Below the pieces are notes generated by a model. The model was not told the DNA's origin. It saw only the letters and a list, made by a program, of their open reading frames with translations, and searched no databases. Shown here piece by piece: positions 8,707-17,535 of a stretch of DNA of 64,000 nucleotides. The translations under genes and the position numbers were made by a program. The stretch is from Hyphomicrobium_A sp964493785 (GTDB taxonomy: Bacteria > Pseudomonadota > Alphaproteobacteria > Rhizobiales > Hyphomicrobiaceae). The stretch is taken from NCBI GenBank assembly GCA_964493785.1, contig CAZBPM010000009.1:62001-126000 (forward strand). The letters run 5' to 3'. Each line of letters begins with the position of its first letter. Position 1 is the stretch's first letter.

Positions 8707-9881
8707 TTGCCGCCGGCCCCTGCGTTCTGGCTGTCCGAGGCGGCAGCGGCCGCCGTGGTCGTCTTGGGAATGACGGTGTTTCCGGGGAGTGCGCGCATCA
8801 GCCCGCCGACGATAACGCGATCATCCGGCTTGATGCCGCTCTTGATGATGCGCAATCCGCCGTCGACCTGCTCGCCGATCTCCACCACCCGCTGCTCGAC
8901 CACGTTCTTGTCGTTGACGATGAGCACGTACCGGCCCTCCTGGCTGGTGCCGAGCGCGACATCGGGCACCAGCAGCGATTGAACGTCGAGCTGCTTGGGG
9001 ATGCGCACGCGCACGAACAGGCCGGGCGTAAGTACGTTGTCCTTGTTGTCGAACACCGCGCGGCCCGCGAGCGTGCCGGTGCTGGCGTCAACCTCCGGCG
9101 CAACGTAGTCCAGCGTTCCGGTGTGCGGATAGCCCGCCTCCGTCTGCAGGCCGAAGCCGACCGGTATTGGCCCGATGTCCTTCAGCGTCACGCCGGCCTC
9201 GCGCATGCGCTCGCGCACGCTCAGAACCTGCTGCTCGTCGATGTTGAATTTGATGTAGATCGGGTGCTGCTGGACGATCGTCGCCAGCTTCGTCGGCTCG
9301 CCCGCACCGACCATGGCACCGGGATCAACAAGGCGCGCCGACATGGTGCCGTCGAACGGTGCAACGATGGTCGTGTAGTCGAGGTTGCGCTGCGCCTGAG
9401 CCACCTGCCCCTTTGCCTGCTGCAACGCTGCCAGCGTCGAGTCGCGCTTGGCGCGGGATTCGTCCAACTGCGCCACCGACACGGCCGCGGTCTTGACGAG
9501 GTCCTGCTTGCGTTTCAGGTCGGCGTCCGCCTGCGCCAGCAGCGCCTCCTGCTGCGCCTGCGTCGCCTGCGCGATCTGCAGCTGGATCTCGAAGTCTTCC
9601 TTGTCGATCTGGAACAGCAGGTCGCCCTTCTTGACCTCCGCGCCGTCCTTGTACGCGACCTTCTCGAGGAAGCCCTGCACGCGCGCGACGAGATCCACGC
9701 GGTTGAAAGCGGCCGTGCTGCCCGTCACGGACATATACAACGTGATCTTGCGTTCCTCGGGCTTGGCGACCGTAACTTCCGCTGCAGGCGGCGGCTGATA
9801 GGTGTTGCGGTCGCCGCAGGCGGCAAGAGCGGCAACGAGGAGCAATGGCGCTAGGCGGAGGGCAGGGTGATGCAATGGCAT
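8703..9881 (-). CDS. RND efflux periplasmic adaptor (membrane fusion lipoprotein)
   Basis: 392 residues with a lipoprotein signal: hydrophobic LLLVAALAAC, with the lipidation Cys followed by GDRN. The body has the usual order of membrane fusion proteins: the first barrel/lipoyl half (VQGFLEKVAYKDGAEVKKGDLLFQID), a long alpha-hairpin rich in Ala/Gln (TQAQQEALLAQADADLKRK), the second lipoyl half (LDYTTIVAPFDGTM) and a beta-barrel plus membrane-proximal domain. It links the permease directly downstream (four-base overlap) to an outer-membrane channel encoded elsewhere. The upstream 199-base gap shows no obvious operator. Confidence 0.94.
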   Translation of the reverse strand: MPLHHPALRLAPLLLVAALAACGDRNTYQPPPAAEVTVAKPEERKITLYMSVTGSTAAFNRVDLVARVQGFLEKVAYKDGAEVKKGDLLFQIDKEDFEIQLQIAQATQAQQEALLAQADADLKRKQDLVKTAAVSVAQLDESRAKRDSTLAALQQAKGQVAQAQRNLDYTTIVAPFDGTMSARLVDPGAMVGAGEPTKLATIVQQHPIYIKFNIDEQQVLSVRERMREAGVTLKDIGPIPVGFGLQTEAGYPHTGTLDYVAPEVDASTGTLAGRAVFDNKDNVLTPGLFVRVRIPKQLDVQSLLVPDVALGTSQEGRYVLIVNDKNVVEQRVVEIGEQVDGGLRIIKSGIKPDDRVIVGGLMRALPGNTVIPKTTTAAAAASDSQNAGAGGK

Positions 9882-10080
9882 GGCGACCGTTTCAGCAATT
9901 GGCCGGCGTGACGAGCCGTGAAACAGGAACCTACCCGAGACCGCTAACAGCTTCCTTCAAAGTGCGCCGATTTCGAAAAAATAGATCGTCGCCGCCACTA
10001 TCGACACGGGCGCCCCGGCCTGTTGTGCATCCAACGATGTCCCGAGCCGCGCTTGTCGATAGGCTAAAAGGCGGCCATGG

Positions 10081-11274
10081 CTAGCCTGCGCTGGCCGGCC
10101 TGTCCGCCTCCGGCCCGATCAGCGCAATGAACAACGGCAGCCAGAGGAATACGTAGTGCGTGTTGAAGAAGCGCATGGGGTCGGAAAGGTCCGAGCCCAT
10201 GAAGCCGCCTGCGAACGTCAGCATCGCCAGCAGGAAGAACCGCTCCTGCCTGCTCTCGAACTTTCGAATGTTGGCAGCGGCGCAGCCCAGGAGGCATGCG
10301 AACAGCAGAAAGATTACCAGCCCGTAGTTCAGGCCGACGCCCAGGAACCCGTTGTGGGCATGAGGAACGCCCTCGAACCGAAAGCCATAGCCGCTGCCCC
10401 ATAGCGGATGCTCGCCGATCTGCTCCAGGCTGTGAACCCAGACGTCCTGCCGCTGAGACCGCCGGCATGCGAATTGGATTGCGGGACACAGATAATGCTT
10501 GATGACCGGCTCGAGCAGCACCGTGCTGCTGACCGCCGCCCACGCGGCGAAGGGCATCGTCACGAACAGCCAGCGCCAGTTGAGGGCGAGCACCACGGGC
10601 GTGGCGACGAGCGCGATGGCAACGGCGATCATCGGACCGCGGCTTCCGCTGAGGAACACGGCGCCGGAAAGCACGGCAATCATCGCGGCAAGGGCGCCCA
10701 TGACAAGCAGCGTGCGGTTGGCCGGTCGGTAGATCAGCAGTGTCACCGCGGCCAGCAGGCCCGCCGAGATCGCGCCGGCGCCAAAAATCGGATGTGAGGC
10801 ACGGCCGAGGAAGGTCAGCCGTTTTGCCATCCGGCCATCGGAAAGATCCACCGCAACCGCAAGCAGACAGCACGCAACGGCCACGCCGGCGATCAGCCAC
10901 AGCAATTGCTCGAACGGCAGTCGCGTATAAACGTACAGGACCAGGCCGAACAGCCCAACCAGCAGAACGACGCGTGACACGGCAGTCCCGGGAATGGCTT
11001 CGGGATCCCCGTACGGCGGCAGCATAAGACGGATCACGATCGCAATAAGGAAGACAATCGCGATCGGGCTCACCGTTGGAATGGCGATACCGTCATTACG
11101 CGCGCCCTGGGCGACCAGCACCCACGAGGCACCGAACGCCGTGAACGCCAGGGCATTGGAAATCCCGCCGTTGAGGAAGTAGACCGCAAAAAGGAAGGCG
11201 ACGAAAATGACGATCGCCGGTTTGATCCTTGCCTGCTCGGCGCCGTCAACAGCGAGAACGTGATTGTTTGCCAT
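10081..11274 (-). CDS. O-antigen ligase/polymerase family (WaaL/Wzy-like) membrane protein
   Basis: 397 residues with about ten hydrophobic segments spread over the whole length. The Wzy_C-type large periplasmic loop lies near residues 250-320: RRSQRQDVWVHSLEQIGEHPLWGSGYG and then PHAHNGFLGVGLNYG, containing the conserved Arg and the H-x(n)-HN motif of O-antigen ligases and polymerases. It would transfer or polymerise undecaprenyl-linked glycan on the periplasmic face. It is the last gene of a minus-strand pair, 98 bases downstream of the sugar transferase. Ligase and polymerase cannot be told apart by eye. Confidence 0.85.
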   Translation of the reverse strand: MANNHVLAVDGAEQARIKPAIVIFVAFLFAVYFLNGGISNALAFTAFGASWVLVAQGARNDGIAIPTVSPIAIVFLIAIVIRLMLPPYGDPEAIPGTAVSRVVLLVGLFGLVLYVYTRLPFEQLLWLIAGVAVACCLLAVAVDLSDGRMAKRLTFLGRASHPIFGAGAISAGLLAAVTLLIYRPANRTLLVMGALAAMIAVLSGAVFLSGSRGPMIAVAIALVATPVVLALNWRWLFVTMPFAAWAAVSSTVLLEPVIKHYLCPAIQFACRRSQRQDVWVHSLEQIGEHPLWGSGYGFRFEGVPHAHNGFLGVGLNYGLVIFLLFACLLGCAAANIRKFESRQERFFLLAMLTFAGGFMGSDLSDPMRFFNTHYVFLWLPLFIALIGPEADRPASAG

Positions 11275-11372
11275 GCCAATATCTGGGTTGACCGGGTCTA
11301 GTCATGAAATTGCAGGATCGAGAATTGCCGAATTTCAAAATGCGCTGAGCCAGCACGAGCGCGGGCACGAGC

Positions 11373-11966
11373 CTAGTTGGCCGAGACGTTCGTGCGGTCC
11401 CCCCTGCCGGACCCCAATACCGTTCTTGCCATCAGCCATATGTCTGACTGCAGCGACATGTTCTGAAGGTATTGCGCATCGAGCTTAGCCAACCGCTGCG
11501 GCTCCGACATGTCAACGCCTTCCACCTGCGCCAAGCCGGTGATGCCGGGCCGAAGCATCTGCAAACCGTACTCTCTGCGAGCCGCTATAAGCTCCTGCTG
11601 CGAGGGCAGGCACGGCCGAGGACCGACAATGCTCATCTCCCCGCGAATGACATTCCAAAGCTGAGGCAGCTCGTCGAGCTTGGTCCAGCGCAGGAACCGG
11701 CCCACGCGCGTCACGAAGGCCGCGCTCACCTCATGAGAGGGCTGGTCTCCAATGCCGTTCCGCATCGTCCTCAACTTGTGACAATCGAACTCGTGCTCGT
11801 CGCGGCCGACGCGGCGTTGCGTGAAGATGACCGGTCTACCGGTCTCCGCGTAGACGGCGATCATGCAAACGACGAGAAACGGCGCGCTGACGCATAGCCC
11901 TATCGAAGCCAGTACGACATCGATCGCTCGCTTGCCTGGGTAGCCATATCCGCGTGCCGTGCGCAT
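11373..11966 (-). CDS. Undecaprenyl-phosphate sugar-1-phosphate transferase (bacterial sugar transferase family)
   Basis: 197 residues: the short, single-domain form of the PglC/WcaJ-type phosphoglycosyl transferases, with only the re-entrant membrane helix (KRAIDVVLASIGLCVSAPFLVV). Conserved motifs present: VIFTQRRVGRD, FDCHKLRTM, LRWTKLDELPQLWNVIRGEMSIVGPRP and RPGITGLAQV. It starts glycan synthesis by loading sugar-1-phosphate onto undecaprenyl phosphate. It is the first gene of the minus-strand pair with the O-antigen ligase; a 251-base divergent promoter region separates it from the epimerase gene. Confidence 0.93.
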   Translation of the reverse strand: MRTARGYGYPGKRAIDVVLASIGLCVSAPFLVVCMIAVYAETGRPVIFTQRRVGRDEHEFDCHKLRTMRNGIGDQPSHEVSAAFVTRVGRFLRWTKLDELPQLWNVIRGEMSIVGPRPCLPSQQELIAARREYGLQMLRPGITGLAQVEGVDMSEPQRLAKLDAQYLQNMSLQSDIWLMARTVLGSGRGDRTNVSAN

Positions 11967-12217
11967 TCAACGCCCGCGGGTAACAACGAACACGCGAGTG
12001 ATCAATTGCTACCTCGTTCCTGGCGTCCGGAGCTGATCTCGCTCTGGTCCGCACGATCGATCCACCTGTCGCCCACCTTCTACTACGCTTCCACCAGAGG
12101 TCCAAGTCCTGCATCGGACGGCACAACGTTCATCCGCTGCCGAGAATGCCTGCTTGCTTGACGAGATCGGCGCGCACGCTAAGAACCAGATATCCGCCGC
12201 GTGGACAGCATCTCCCC

Positions 12218-13171
12218 ATGGGAAAAATTCTCGTCACCGGCGCATCCGGTTTCATCGGTGGCCAGTTGCTTCCGCGATTGGCGGCTGCAGGCCATGTGCT
12301 GAATGTCACCGGGCGCAGCGCTAAGGCGAATGTAGCCCCTGATGCCCGGTACTTTGCCGTCGGCGGGCTCGGTCCTCGCACCGAATGGGGCGAGGCGTTG
12401 CAAGGTTGCGACACCGTGATTCATCTCGCGGCGCAGGTGCCGGCGCGTGGCGTCGCCGACAGCGTTTATGACGAGGTCAACGCCCGTGGGACAGCGCGGC
12501 TCGTCGAGCAGGCATCGGCGGCAGGCGTGCAGCACTTTGTTTTCATGTCTAGTATATTCGCCGTCGCCGGCAATTCATCCCCCGCCGTCCTCGACGAAAA
12601 CACCGTGCCCGCGCCTCAATCTCCATACGGCCGCTCGAAGCTTGCAGCCGAAGGCCACGTCGCAGGCTTCGCCGGCCCCGGACGTACCGCTGTCTCCTTG
12701 AGGATTCCCGTCGTCTACGGCGCGGGAGTCCAAGGCAATTGGCGGCTTTTGCAGCGCGTGGCCGCAATTCCAGCGCCCCTGCCGTTCGCCGCGGTCGACA
12801 ATCGACGAAGCCTCATCGCGGTCGACAACGTGGCCGACGCGATCGCGCACTTGGCTGCCCTCCCGGCTGACTGCCGCCGCTCCGGCATCTATGTGCTGTC
12901 TGATGGGCCCCCGGTCAGTCTCGCGCAGATAATCTCCTGGCTCCGGGCAGGGATGGGCGCTTCGCCACGCCTGTTCCCGATGCCCGCCGGCCTGCTGCGC
13001 GCCGCGTTGGGTACGGTCGGAGCGTCCGGCATCGCCAGCAGTCTACTCGGCGACCTCGAGGTGGACCCGCGGCGTTTTCAAACTGAATTCGGCTGGGCGC
13101 CCCCGGTTCGAACCGAGGATGCCGTTGCCGCGTCCGGCGCGGCGTTCGCCGCCTCGCGCCGGCGCTCATGA
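12218..13171 (+). CDS. NAD-dependent epimerase/dehydratase (extended SDR)
   Basis: I chose the ATG at 12218 because MGKILVTGASGFIG is the expected first beta strand with the GxxGxxG nucleotide-binding motif; an upstream in-frame start at 12146 adds a non-conserved stretch. The catalytic YxxxK appears as SPYGRSKLAAEG, with the Ser/Thr in VFMSSIFA before it, and VINLAAQ-type IHLAAQVP is present. The product is 317 residues and resembles UDP-sugar 4-epimerases and related nucleotide-sugar enzymes; substrate specificity cannot be read. Position in the glycan locus supports a role in making the nucleotide sugar used by the divergent sugar transferase. Confidence 0.9.
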   Translation: MGKILVTGASGFIGGQLLPRLAAAGHVLNVTGRSAKANVAPDARYFAVGGLGPRTEWGEALQGCDTVIHLAAQVPARGVADSVYDEVNARGTARLVEQASAAGVQHFVFMSSIFAVAGNSSPAVLDENTVPAPQSPYGRSKLAAEGHVAGFAGPGRTAVSLRIPVVYGAGVQGNWRLLQRVAAIPAPLPFAAVDNRRSLIAVDNVADAIAHLAALPADCRRSGIYVLSDGPPVSLAQIISWLRAGMGASPRLFPMPAGLLRAALGTVGASGIASSLLGDLEVDPRRFQTEFGWAPPVRTEDAVAASGAAFAASRRRS

Positions 13172-13337
13172 CGCGTCGGCAGGGTATTTCCACAACAACA
13201 GTAGCATCGTCGCCGAAATCGCATTGACAGTAGTTCACGCATCACAACGCGAAGCCTAAGGCGGACTTTTTCGGCTCGAGCGGGCTAGACGGCCACCGCT
13301 TCTGAACCGCAAGCTGGGACACGCTATTGGCGCTGCA

Positions 13338-14504
13338 TTGGCGAGGTGCTATCCACCACGCGACTTGCTGCGCGGAGGGGATGTCCGCAGGGAGGTTGCA
13401 ATCACCAAGCCTGTTCCGATTACGGCGCGCGGCGTGCGTTACGTATCCACCTTCTGGTGGCTGCTTCGGAACCAGTGGGCTTCCGGGCGCTGGCTGTTCA
13501 TGGGCGTCATGGTGTCGGGCCTGGTGCAGCGCCTGGGTGAGATCATCGTCATGATCGCGACGGTGAAGTGCATCTCGTGGTTGTTCAAGCCGCACAGCAT
13601 TCCAAACATCGTGCAGACCCTGATCCCCCTCGACCCGCAGGGTGCCGGCTTTCACTCTCTGATGCTCATCATTCCAGCATCATTCGTGATGGTACTGACA
13701 ATTGGCGGCCTCGCCTTCGAGAAATTCCAGACGGTGCTCATCACGCGGTGTGCCGATCGCATCGCCACGGCTGAGCTGCAGGCGCGCATGCAGGGGCTGG
13801 CACAGAGCGGGACCGCTCCTCCCCCCGATCAGGCCCAGCTTCTCGTTGACGGATTCAACGAGTCCCGCAGCAAATTGCTCAAGATCCAGCGCAAATTCAT
13901 CAATCTGCTCGTTGCCGGCTGCGCTTTGGCGACGGCGGTTCTGATCGGCGGCGTGATCCAGCCAATGGTCACGGTTCTCGTGGCGTTGGTGGGCTTGCTG
14001 TTCGTCATCTTCGTGATCTGGAACAGGCACTCCAAGACGCCTGTTCTTTCCGCCGAGTCGAAGTTTCGGCGGCAGCGCCATGACGAGCGGTCCGCGGAAC
14101 TCAAGCAGATGATGTTGACCGCTCCCCTGGATGAAACGCGGCAGGGCGCGGTACTGGCTCTGGTCGATACCCAGCACAAGGATGTGCTGGCCGATCATGC
14201 CGACGACGAGCGCCATCAGCGGGCTTCGCGCGTCGTCATGGATATGGCGCAGGCTGCACTGATCCTGCTGTTGATGGGATCGCTTCTGTTCGTGCCTCAT
14301 GAGGAGGTGAACACGCAGCAGGTCGCAATGCTGATGATCCTCGCGCTGATCATGCGCTTTGCGATGTCTCAGATCCGCAACATCTCGCGACTGGCGCTAC
14401 AGCTCAGCGACGACTACGGCAAGCTGGTCGAACTGCGCTCCAAGAAGCCACATTTCCGGCATTGGTCGGCCGACGCTTCTCCGATCCGCACAGCCGCGGA
14501 ATAA
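13338..14504 (+). CDS. Polytopic membrane protein resembling an ABC type-1 transmembrane domain without ATPase
   Basis: Up to 388 residues from a TTG at 13338; a GTG at 13434 is an alternative start and the true start is unsure. Hydrophobic segments appear near RWLFMGVMVSGLVQ, FHSLMLIIPASFVMVLTIGG, the double segment INLLVAGCALATAVLIGG and PMVTVLVALVGLLFVIFVIW, and a C-terminal pair ALILLLMGSLLFV and AMLMILALIMRFAM. Long charged loops follow TM2 and TM4. This six-helix plan and the last segment (QIRNISRLALQLSDDY) look like an ABC exporter transmembrane domain, but no nucleotide-binding domain follows in the gene or next to it. The location suggests a part in glycan export or assembly (inference). 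Confidence 0.6.
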   Translation: MARCYPPRDLLRGGDVRREVAITKPVPITARGVRYVSTFWWLLRNQWASGRWLFMGVMVSGLVQRLGEIIVMIATVKCISWLFKPHSIPNIVQTLIPLDPQGAGFHSLMLIIPASFVMVLTIGGLAFEKFQTVLITRCADRIATAELQARMQGLAQSGTAPPPDQAQLLVDGFNESRSKLLKIQRKFINLLVAGCALATAVLIGGVIQPMVTVLVALVGLLFVIFVIWNRHSKTPVLSAESKFRRQRHDERSAELKQMMLTAPLDETRQGAVLALVDTQHKDVLADHADDERHQRASRVVMDMAQAALILLLMGSLLFVPHEEVNTQQVAMLMILALIMRFAMSQIRNISRLALQLSDDYGKLVELRSKKPHFRHWSADASPIRTAAE

Positions 14505-14698
14505 TCCTCATCGCTCGACGGCAGGACGAGAAAGGCACGAGTTTGTGCCTCCCTGACGGGGACGCTTGGCCTGTAGCTGGGCGGACACACTCCGGCTCCG
14601 TCCCCTGAAAAGGCACGCTCGGCGACCGTTCCCTCTTCTACCGTTTCGTATGTTTGTCAATCTAAGCGTGCATCGCGCACACAATGCACGGTTAAGGC

Positions 14699-16240
14699 GT
14701 GCTGCAATTAGATTGCCGCCATAGGAAGAGTGCATTGCTACAGAAATTGGCTTCCAACATTTTCACCGTTTCAAATATCACTGATCCGCTCCGGGGCATT
14801 CGCCTCCTCACGGCCTACCGAGTGAAAAAGCGGTTCGACGCCGCGAGGCGGGATGGGCGCTTCGATGAGGCGATCGAATTCGGCTGGGAGCTTTTGGATC
14901 TCGGGTTCGGACACAGATCCAGCTTCGCGCTCACACTGGCAACATTGGCCGAGCGGATCAATGACGACCGGAGCGCACGCGCGGCGCTTCTGCGAGCCTT
15001 CGCGGAGGCCGATAGGGCGGAAAGCGACAGGGCCTACCTCATAAGAAACTGGGCGACGTTGAACTCGTTCTGGCTCAAGTGCTTCGACCCGGCATCGGCT
15101 CATCGCGTTGTTAGGAAGGCAGCCGCGCTCGGCGCGGACGGAGCGTCCACCGCGATCGAGCAATACGCGGCAGCCGAACGCCTGGATCAGCAACTCTACG
15201 CCGACGTGGTTGCGGCCGGCGGCGCGCTACGAAGATACGCGGACGGCGGCAGTTATCTTGGGGACGAGACCGGCTCGAGCGTCGCCGTGCTGCTTCCCGC
15301 CTGCATGTTCTCCCAACGCCGTCCGGACTTCCGCGTTCACCTGAAACGCGTCATGTCCCTGACGCTTAAATCCCTCCGCGAGGCCAACCAGAAATACGTT
15401 CCGCTGTGGAGACTGGGCGTCCACGGGACGCCCGGTCTGCCGGCAGGCCAACGCTACATCGCCTACCACACCATTGATGACGGCGAGAACGGCTTGCACT
15501 GGAAGGAACTGGATCAGCCCTACCTATTCCGTTTTGATAGTCGGGGTTACTCAGGCTGGTCGGAGCTGGCTTCTTGGAAATGGAGCGATCTGCCGCTCGA
15601 CGCCATCGATCCCCACGCAGCGAGGGCGTACATCGAGAGCTACCGGCACGAAACCGCGTCGCGCAATTCGTCAAAATATGAGCAGCTCAGCCTCGAAGAG
15701 GGCGAGCAGCTTCCCCCGAAGTATGTGTTCGTCGCCTTGCAGTTGCTCGACGACACGGTGCAGCACCTGGGAAACCTGTCGTGCCTGGAAATGCTGGCTG
15801 ATGTCGCTTCAACGTGCAGAAGGCGCCGGATCTCACTGGTGGTGAAGCGCCACCCATTGTGCAAATCAAAGAAGGTTCGCGCGTTCCTGGCCAATGGCTC
15901 GGCCGCCGGCGACTTCATCACGTCGCGAGCATCGATCCATCGGCTGCTGCGCGATGCGATTGCCGTCTGCACCGTCAATTCAAGCGTTGGCGCCGAGGCA
16001 CTCGCCTATCGCAAGCCCATCTACGTGTTCGGCAAGGCCGACTATCAGCACGCGTGTTTCAGGATTTCGGAGCCGGGAGAATTCTCGGCGCGCTTCGTCG
16101 AAGACAAGCTCCCTTTGAGCGAAGACGACTTCGACCGGTTCAACTACTTCTATCGGACACACAATGTCGTCGATGCCAGAAGTGACGGCGCCTTCGACAT
16201 GGTCAAGTCATGCGTTGCGTCACATCTTTCGCAGGGCTGA
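14699..16240 (+). CDS. Capsule polysaccharide biosynthesis/export-type glycosyltransferase (KpsS/KpsC-like)
   Basis: 513 residues from a GTG at 14699; a TTG at 14735 with AGGAAGAG ahead of it is an equally good start. The N-terminal part is helical, TPR-like (ARRDGRFDEAIEFGWELLDLG). The C-terminal part carries the GT-B-like capsule-synthesis motif: PKYVFVALQLLDDTV, VVKRHPLCKSKKV and CTVNSSVGAEALAYRKP followed by YVFGKADY. This order matches the Capsule_synth family, whose members add Kdo or sugars to a lipid acceptor or act in capsule export. It probably extends or primes the surface glycan of this locus. Confidence 0.7.
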   Translation: MLQLDCRHRKSALLQKLASNIFTVSNITDPLRGIRLLTAYRVKKRFDAARRDGRFDEAIEFGWELLDLGFGHRSSFALTLATLAERINDDRSARAALLRAFAEADRAESDRAYLIRNWATLNSFWLKCFDPASAHRVVRKAAALGADGASTAIEQYAAAERLDQQLYADVVAAGGALRRYADGGSYLGDETGSSVAVLLPACMFSQRRPDFRVHLKRVMSLTLKSLREANQKYVPLWRLGVHGTPGLPAGQRYIAYHTIDDGENGLHWKELDQPYLFRFDSRGYSGWSELASWKWSDLPLDAIDPHAARAYIESYRHETASRNSSKYEQLSLEEGEQLPPKYVFVALQLLDDTVQHLGNLSCLEMLADVASTCRRRRISLVVKRHPLCKSKKVRAFLANGSAAGDFITSRASIHRLLRDAIAVCTVNSSVGAEALAYRKPIYVFGKADYQHACFRISEPGEFSARFVEDKLPLSEDDFDRFNYFYRTHNVVDARSDGAFDMVKSCVASHLSQG

Positions 16241-16284
16241 ACGGCGCCGGCTGGCGCGCGGTAATTGCGGCCGCGACCGTCAAC

Positions 16285-17175
16285 TCACGGGCCGACGCCG
16301 CGCTCGCCGAGCACAACGCGCGTGAGCTGGTCCATCGTCAGCACCGGCACGCCTGCGTTCCACGCCTCGCGCAGTGTATGCACCGCTTTGCGCAATCCAT
16401 AGCGGAACGAGAGGAGCACGAATCTCGCCATCGTCGGCCCGCGCACATGCGGTATCCGCTCCGCCAGATAGACGTTCTGCTCGATCGCAATCTTTAGCCG
16501 GGCGTCGAAGATCTCTTCGGAGCGGCTGGTCGTCAGTGACCCCTTCCCCTGCGTGACGCAGTAGATCGTTTCCGGGCTGACGGCGATGCTGCGCGCGAGA
16601 TGGCCGGTCTTGAGCGAGAACATCACATCGTTGGAGGCGATCACCTCCGAGAACGCGATGTCATGGCGCAGGACGAGCTCCCGCTGGATCATTTTGCTCC
16701 ACGGCACCACGAAACGGAACCTGATGGCGGGGTCCCGGCGATCAAGAAACAGCCGCGCAACGTGAGCATACCGCACGTGGCGCGTTCCGGGTTGCGATGT
16801 TCCGGCCACGACGCTGTCTGGAACGAAGTAGACGATTTCGTGTGGGCTGTTGGCGTGTTTTGCGATGGTGTCGAATGCGCCAGGTAAGAAGCAATCGTCG
16901 GCGTCGGCGAACAACAGCCACTTTCCGCGCGCGTGAGCGAGACCTTCGTTTCTGGCCGCGCCGGCACCCTTTGCACCGTCCCGGGTCGTCAGGAATAGGG
17001 CGGCTGGATACTTGCGCTTCAACGCATCCAAGGCAGCAGCATCGCCGCTGTGATCATCCACAACGACAACCTGAATGTTCGGCCTGTCGAGTGGGATAGT
17101 GGAGAGCAGTCTGTCGAGCGTCGGGAACGAGCGAAAATGAGGGATGACTACGGTGAAATCGTATCGATGCCTCAT
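16285..17175 (-). CDS. Glycosyltransferase family 2
   Basis: I chose the ATG at 17175 (MRHRYDFTVVIPHFRS) because the GT-A fold begins there and a GGGGG tract precedes it; the longer frame from 17232 adds unrelated sequence. The GT2 motifs are intact: IQVVVVDDHSGD in the nucleotide-binding half, GAGAARNEGLAHARGKW, and the metal-binding DADD in LLFADADDCF. A C-terminal helical region rich in basic and aromatic residues (VLLSFRYGLRKAVH) may lie on the membrane. It transfers an unknown sugar in glycan assembly. It is convergent with the capsule-type gene (44 bases apart). Confidence 0.9.
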   Translation of the reverse strand: MRHRYDFTVVIPHFRSFPTLDRLLSTIPLDRPNIQVVVVDDHSGDAAALDALKRKYPAALFLTTRDGAKGAGAARNEGLAHARGKWLLFADADDCFLPGAFDTIAKHANSPHEIVYFVPDSVVAGTSQPGTRHVRYAHVARLFLDRRDPAIRFRFVVPWSKMIQRELVLRHDIAFSEVIASNDVMFSLKTGHLARSIAVSPETIYCVTQGKGSLTTSRSEEIFDARLKIAIEQNVYLAERIPHVRGPTMARFVLLSFRYGLRKAVHTLREAWNAGVPVLTMDQLTRVVLGERGVGP

Positions 17176-17535
17176 CGTACCCCCGCTGTCCGCCGTAAGA
17201 GCAGTACCTCGTCCACCGAAGCGGACAGTCAAACAGCCAACGCAATCCGGTTGGCCGGATCAAGCCCTTCAACGCTTCTGGGAAGCGCTGCTGAAAATTG
17301 GGATGAAGGCGCTGGTGAGACCTGCACAGGTACTCGACACTCAGGCGCCGTACGCAGAACTTTAGAGCCGCGATCTAAAACCGCTGCCACTCAATTTATA
17401 GCGTGATTCTCGCCAGCTGGAGAGGCGCGCGGCGAATCGGTTTGTGCATAAACCGCAAACACAAGCGCTTTCACGCAAGTCCGCTGCAAAGCCGACACGC
17501 CGCCGTTGGTTATGCGAGAAGCCGCAAAAAATGCC
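17176..17535. other. Non-coding gap between two minus-strand glycosyltransferase genes
   Basis: No convincing gene on either strand. The only structure I see is an inverted repeat at 17361-17379 (TTTAGA and TCTAAA, seven-base spacer) in an AT-richer stretch, 186 bases upstream of the GT2 start. It could hold the promoter of the GT2 gene. Confidence 0.5.

Noticed and set aside
7435..8982. Long plus-strand open frame opposite the RND permease and adaptor
   Set aside because: The composition (many His, Arg, Asp) is typical of an antisense frame; the minus strand is an unmistakable RND system.
12146..12217. N-terminal extension of the epimerase from an upstream start
   Set aside because: The nucleotide-binding strand starts directly at 12218; the extension is basic, without similarity, and would take up much of the divergent promoter region.
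13100..13125. CGGTTCGAACCGAGG as a tRNA T-loop
   Set aside because: It lies inside the epimerase coding sequence and no acceptor stem or anticodon arm can be built around it.
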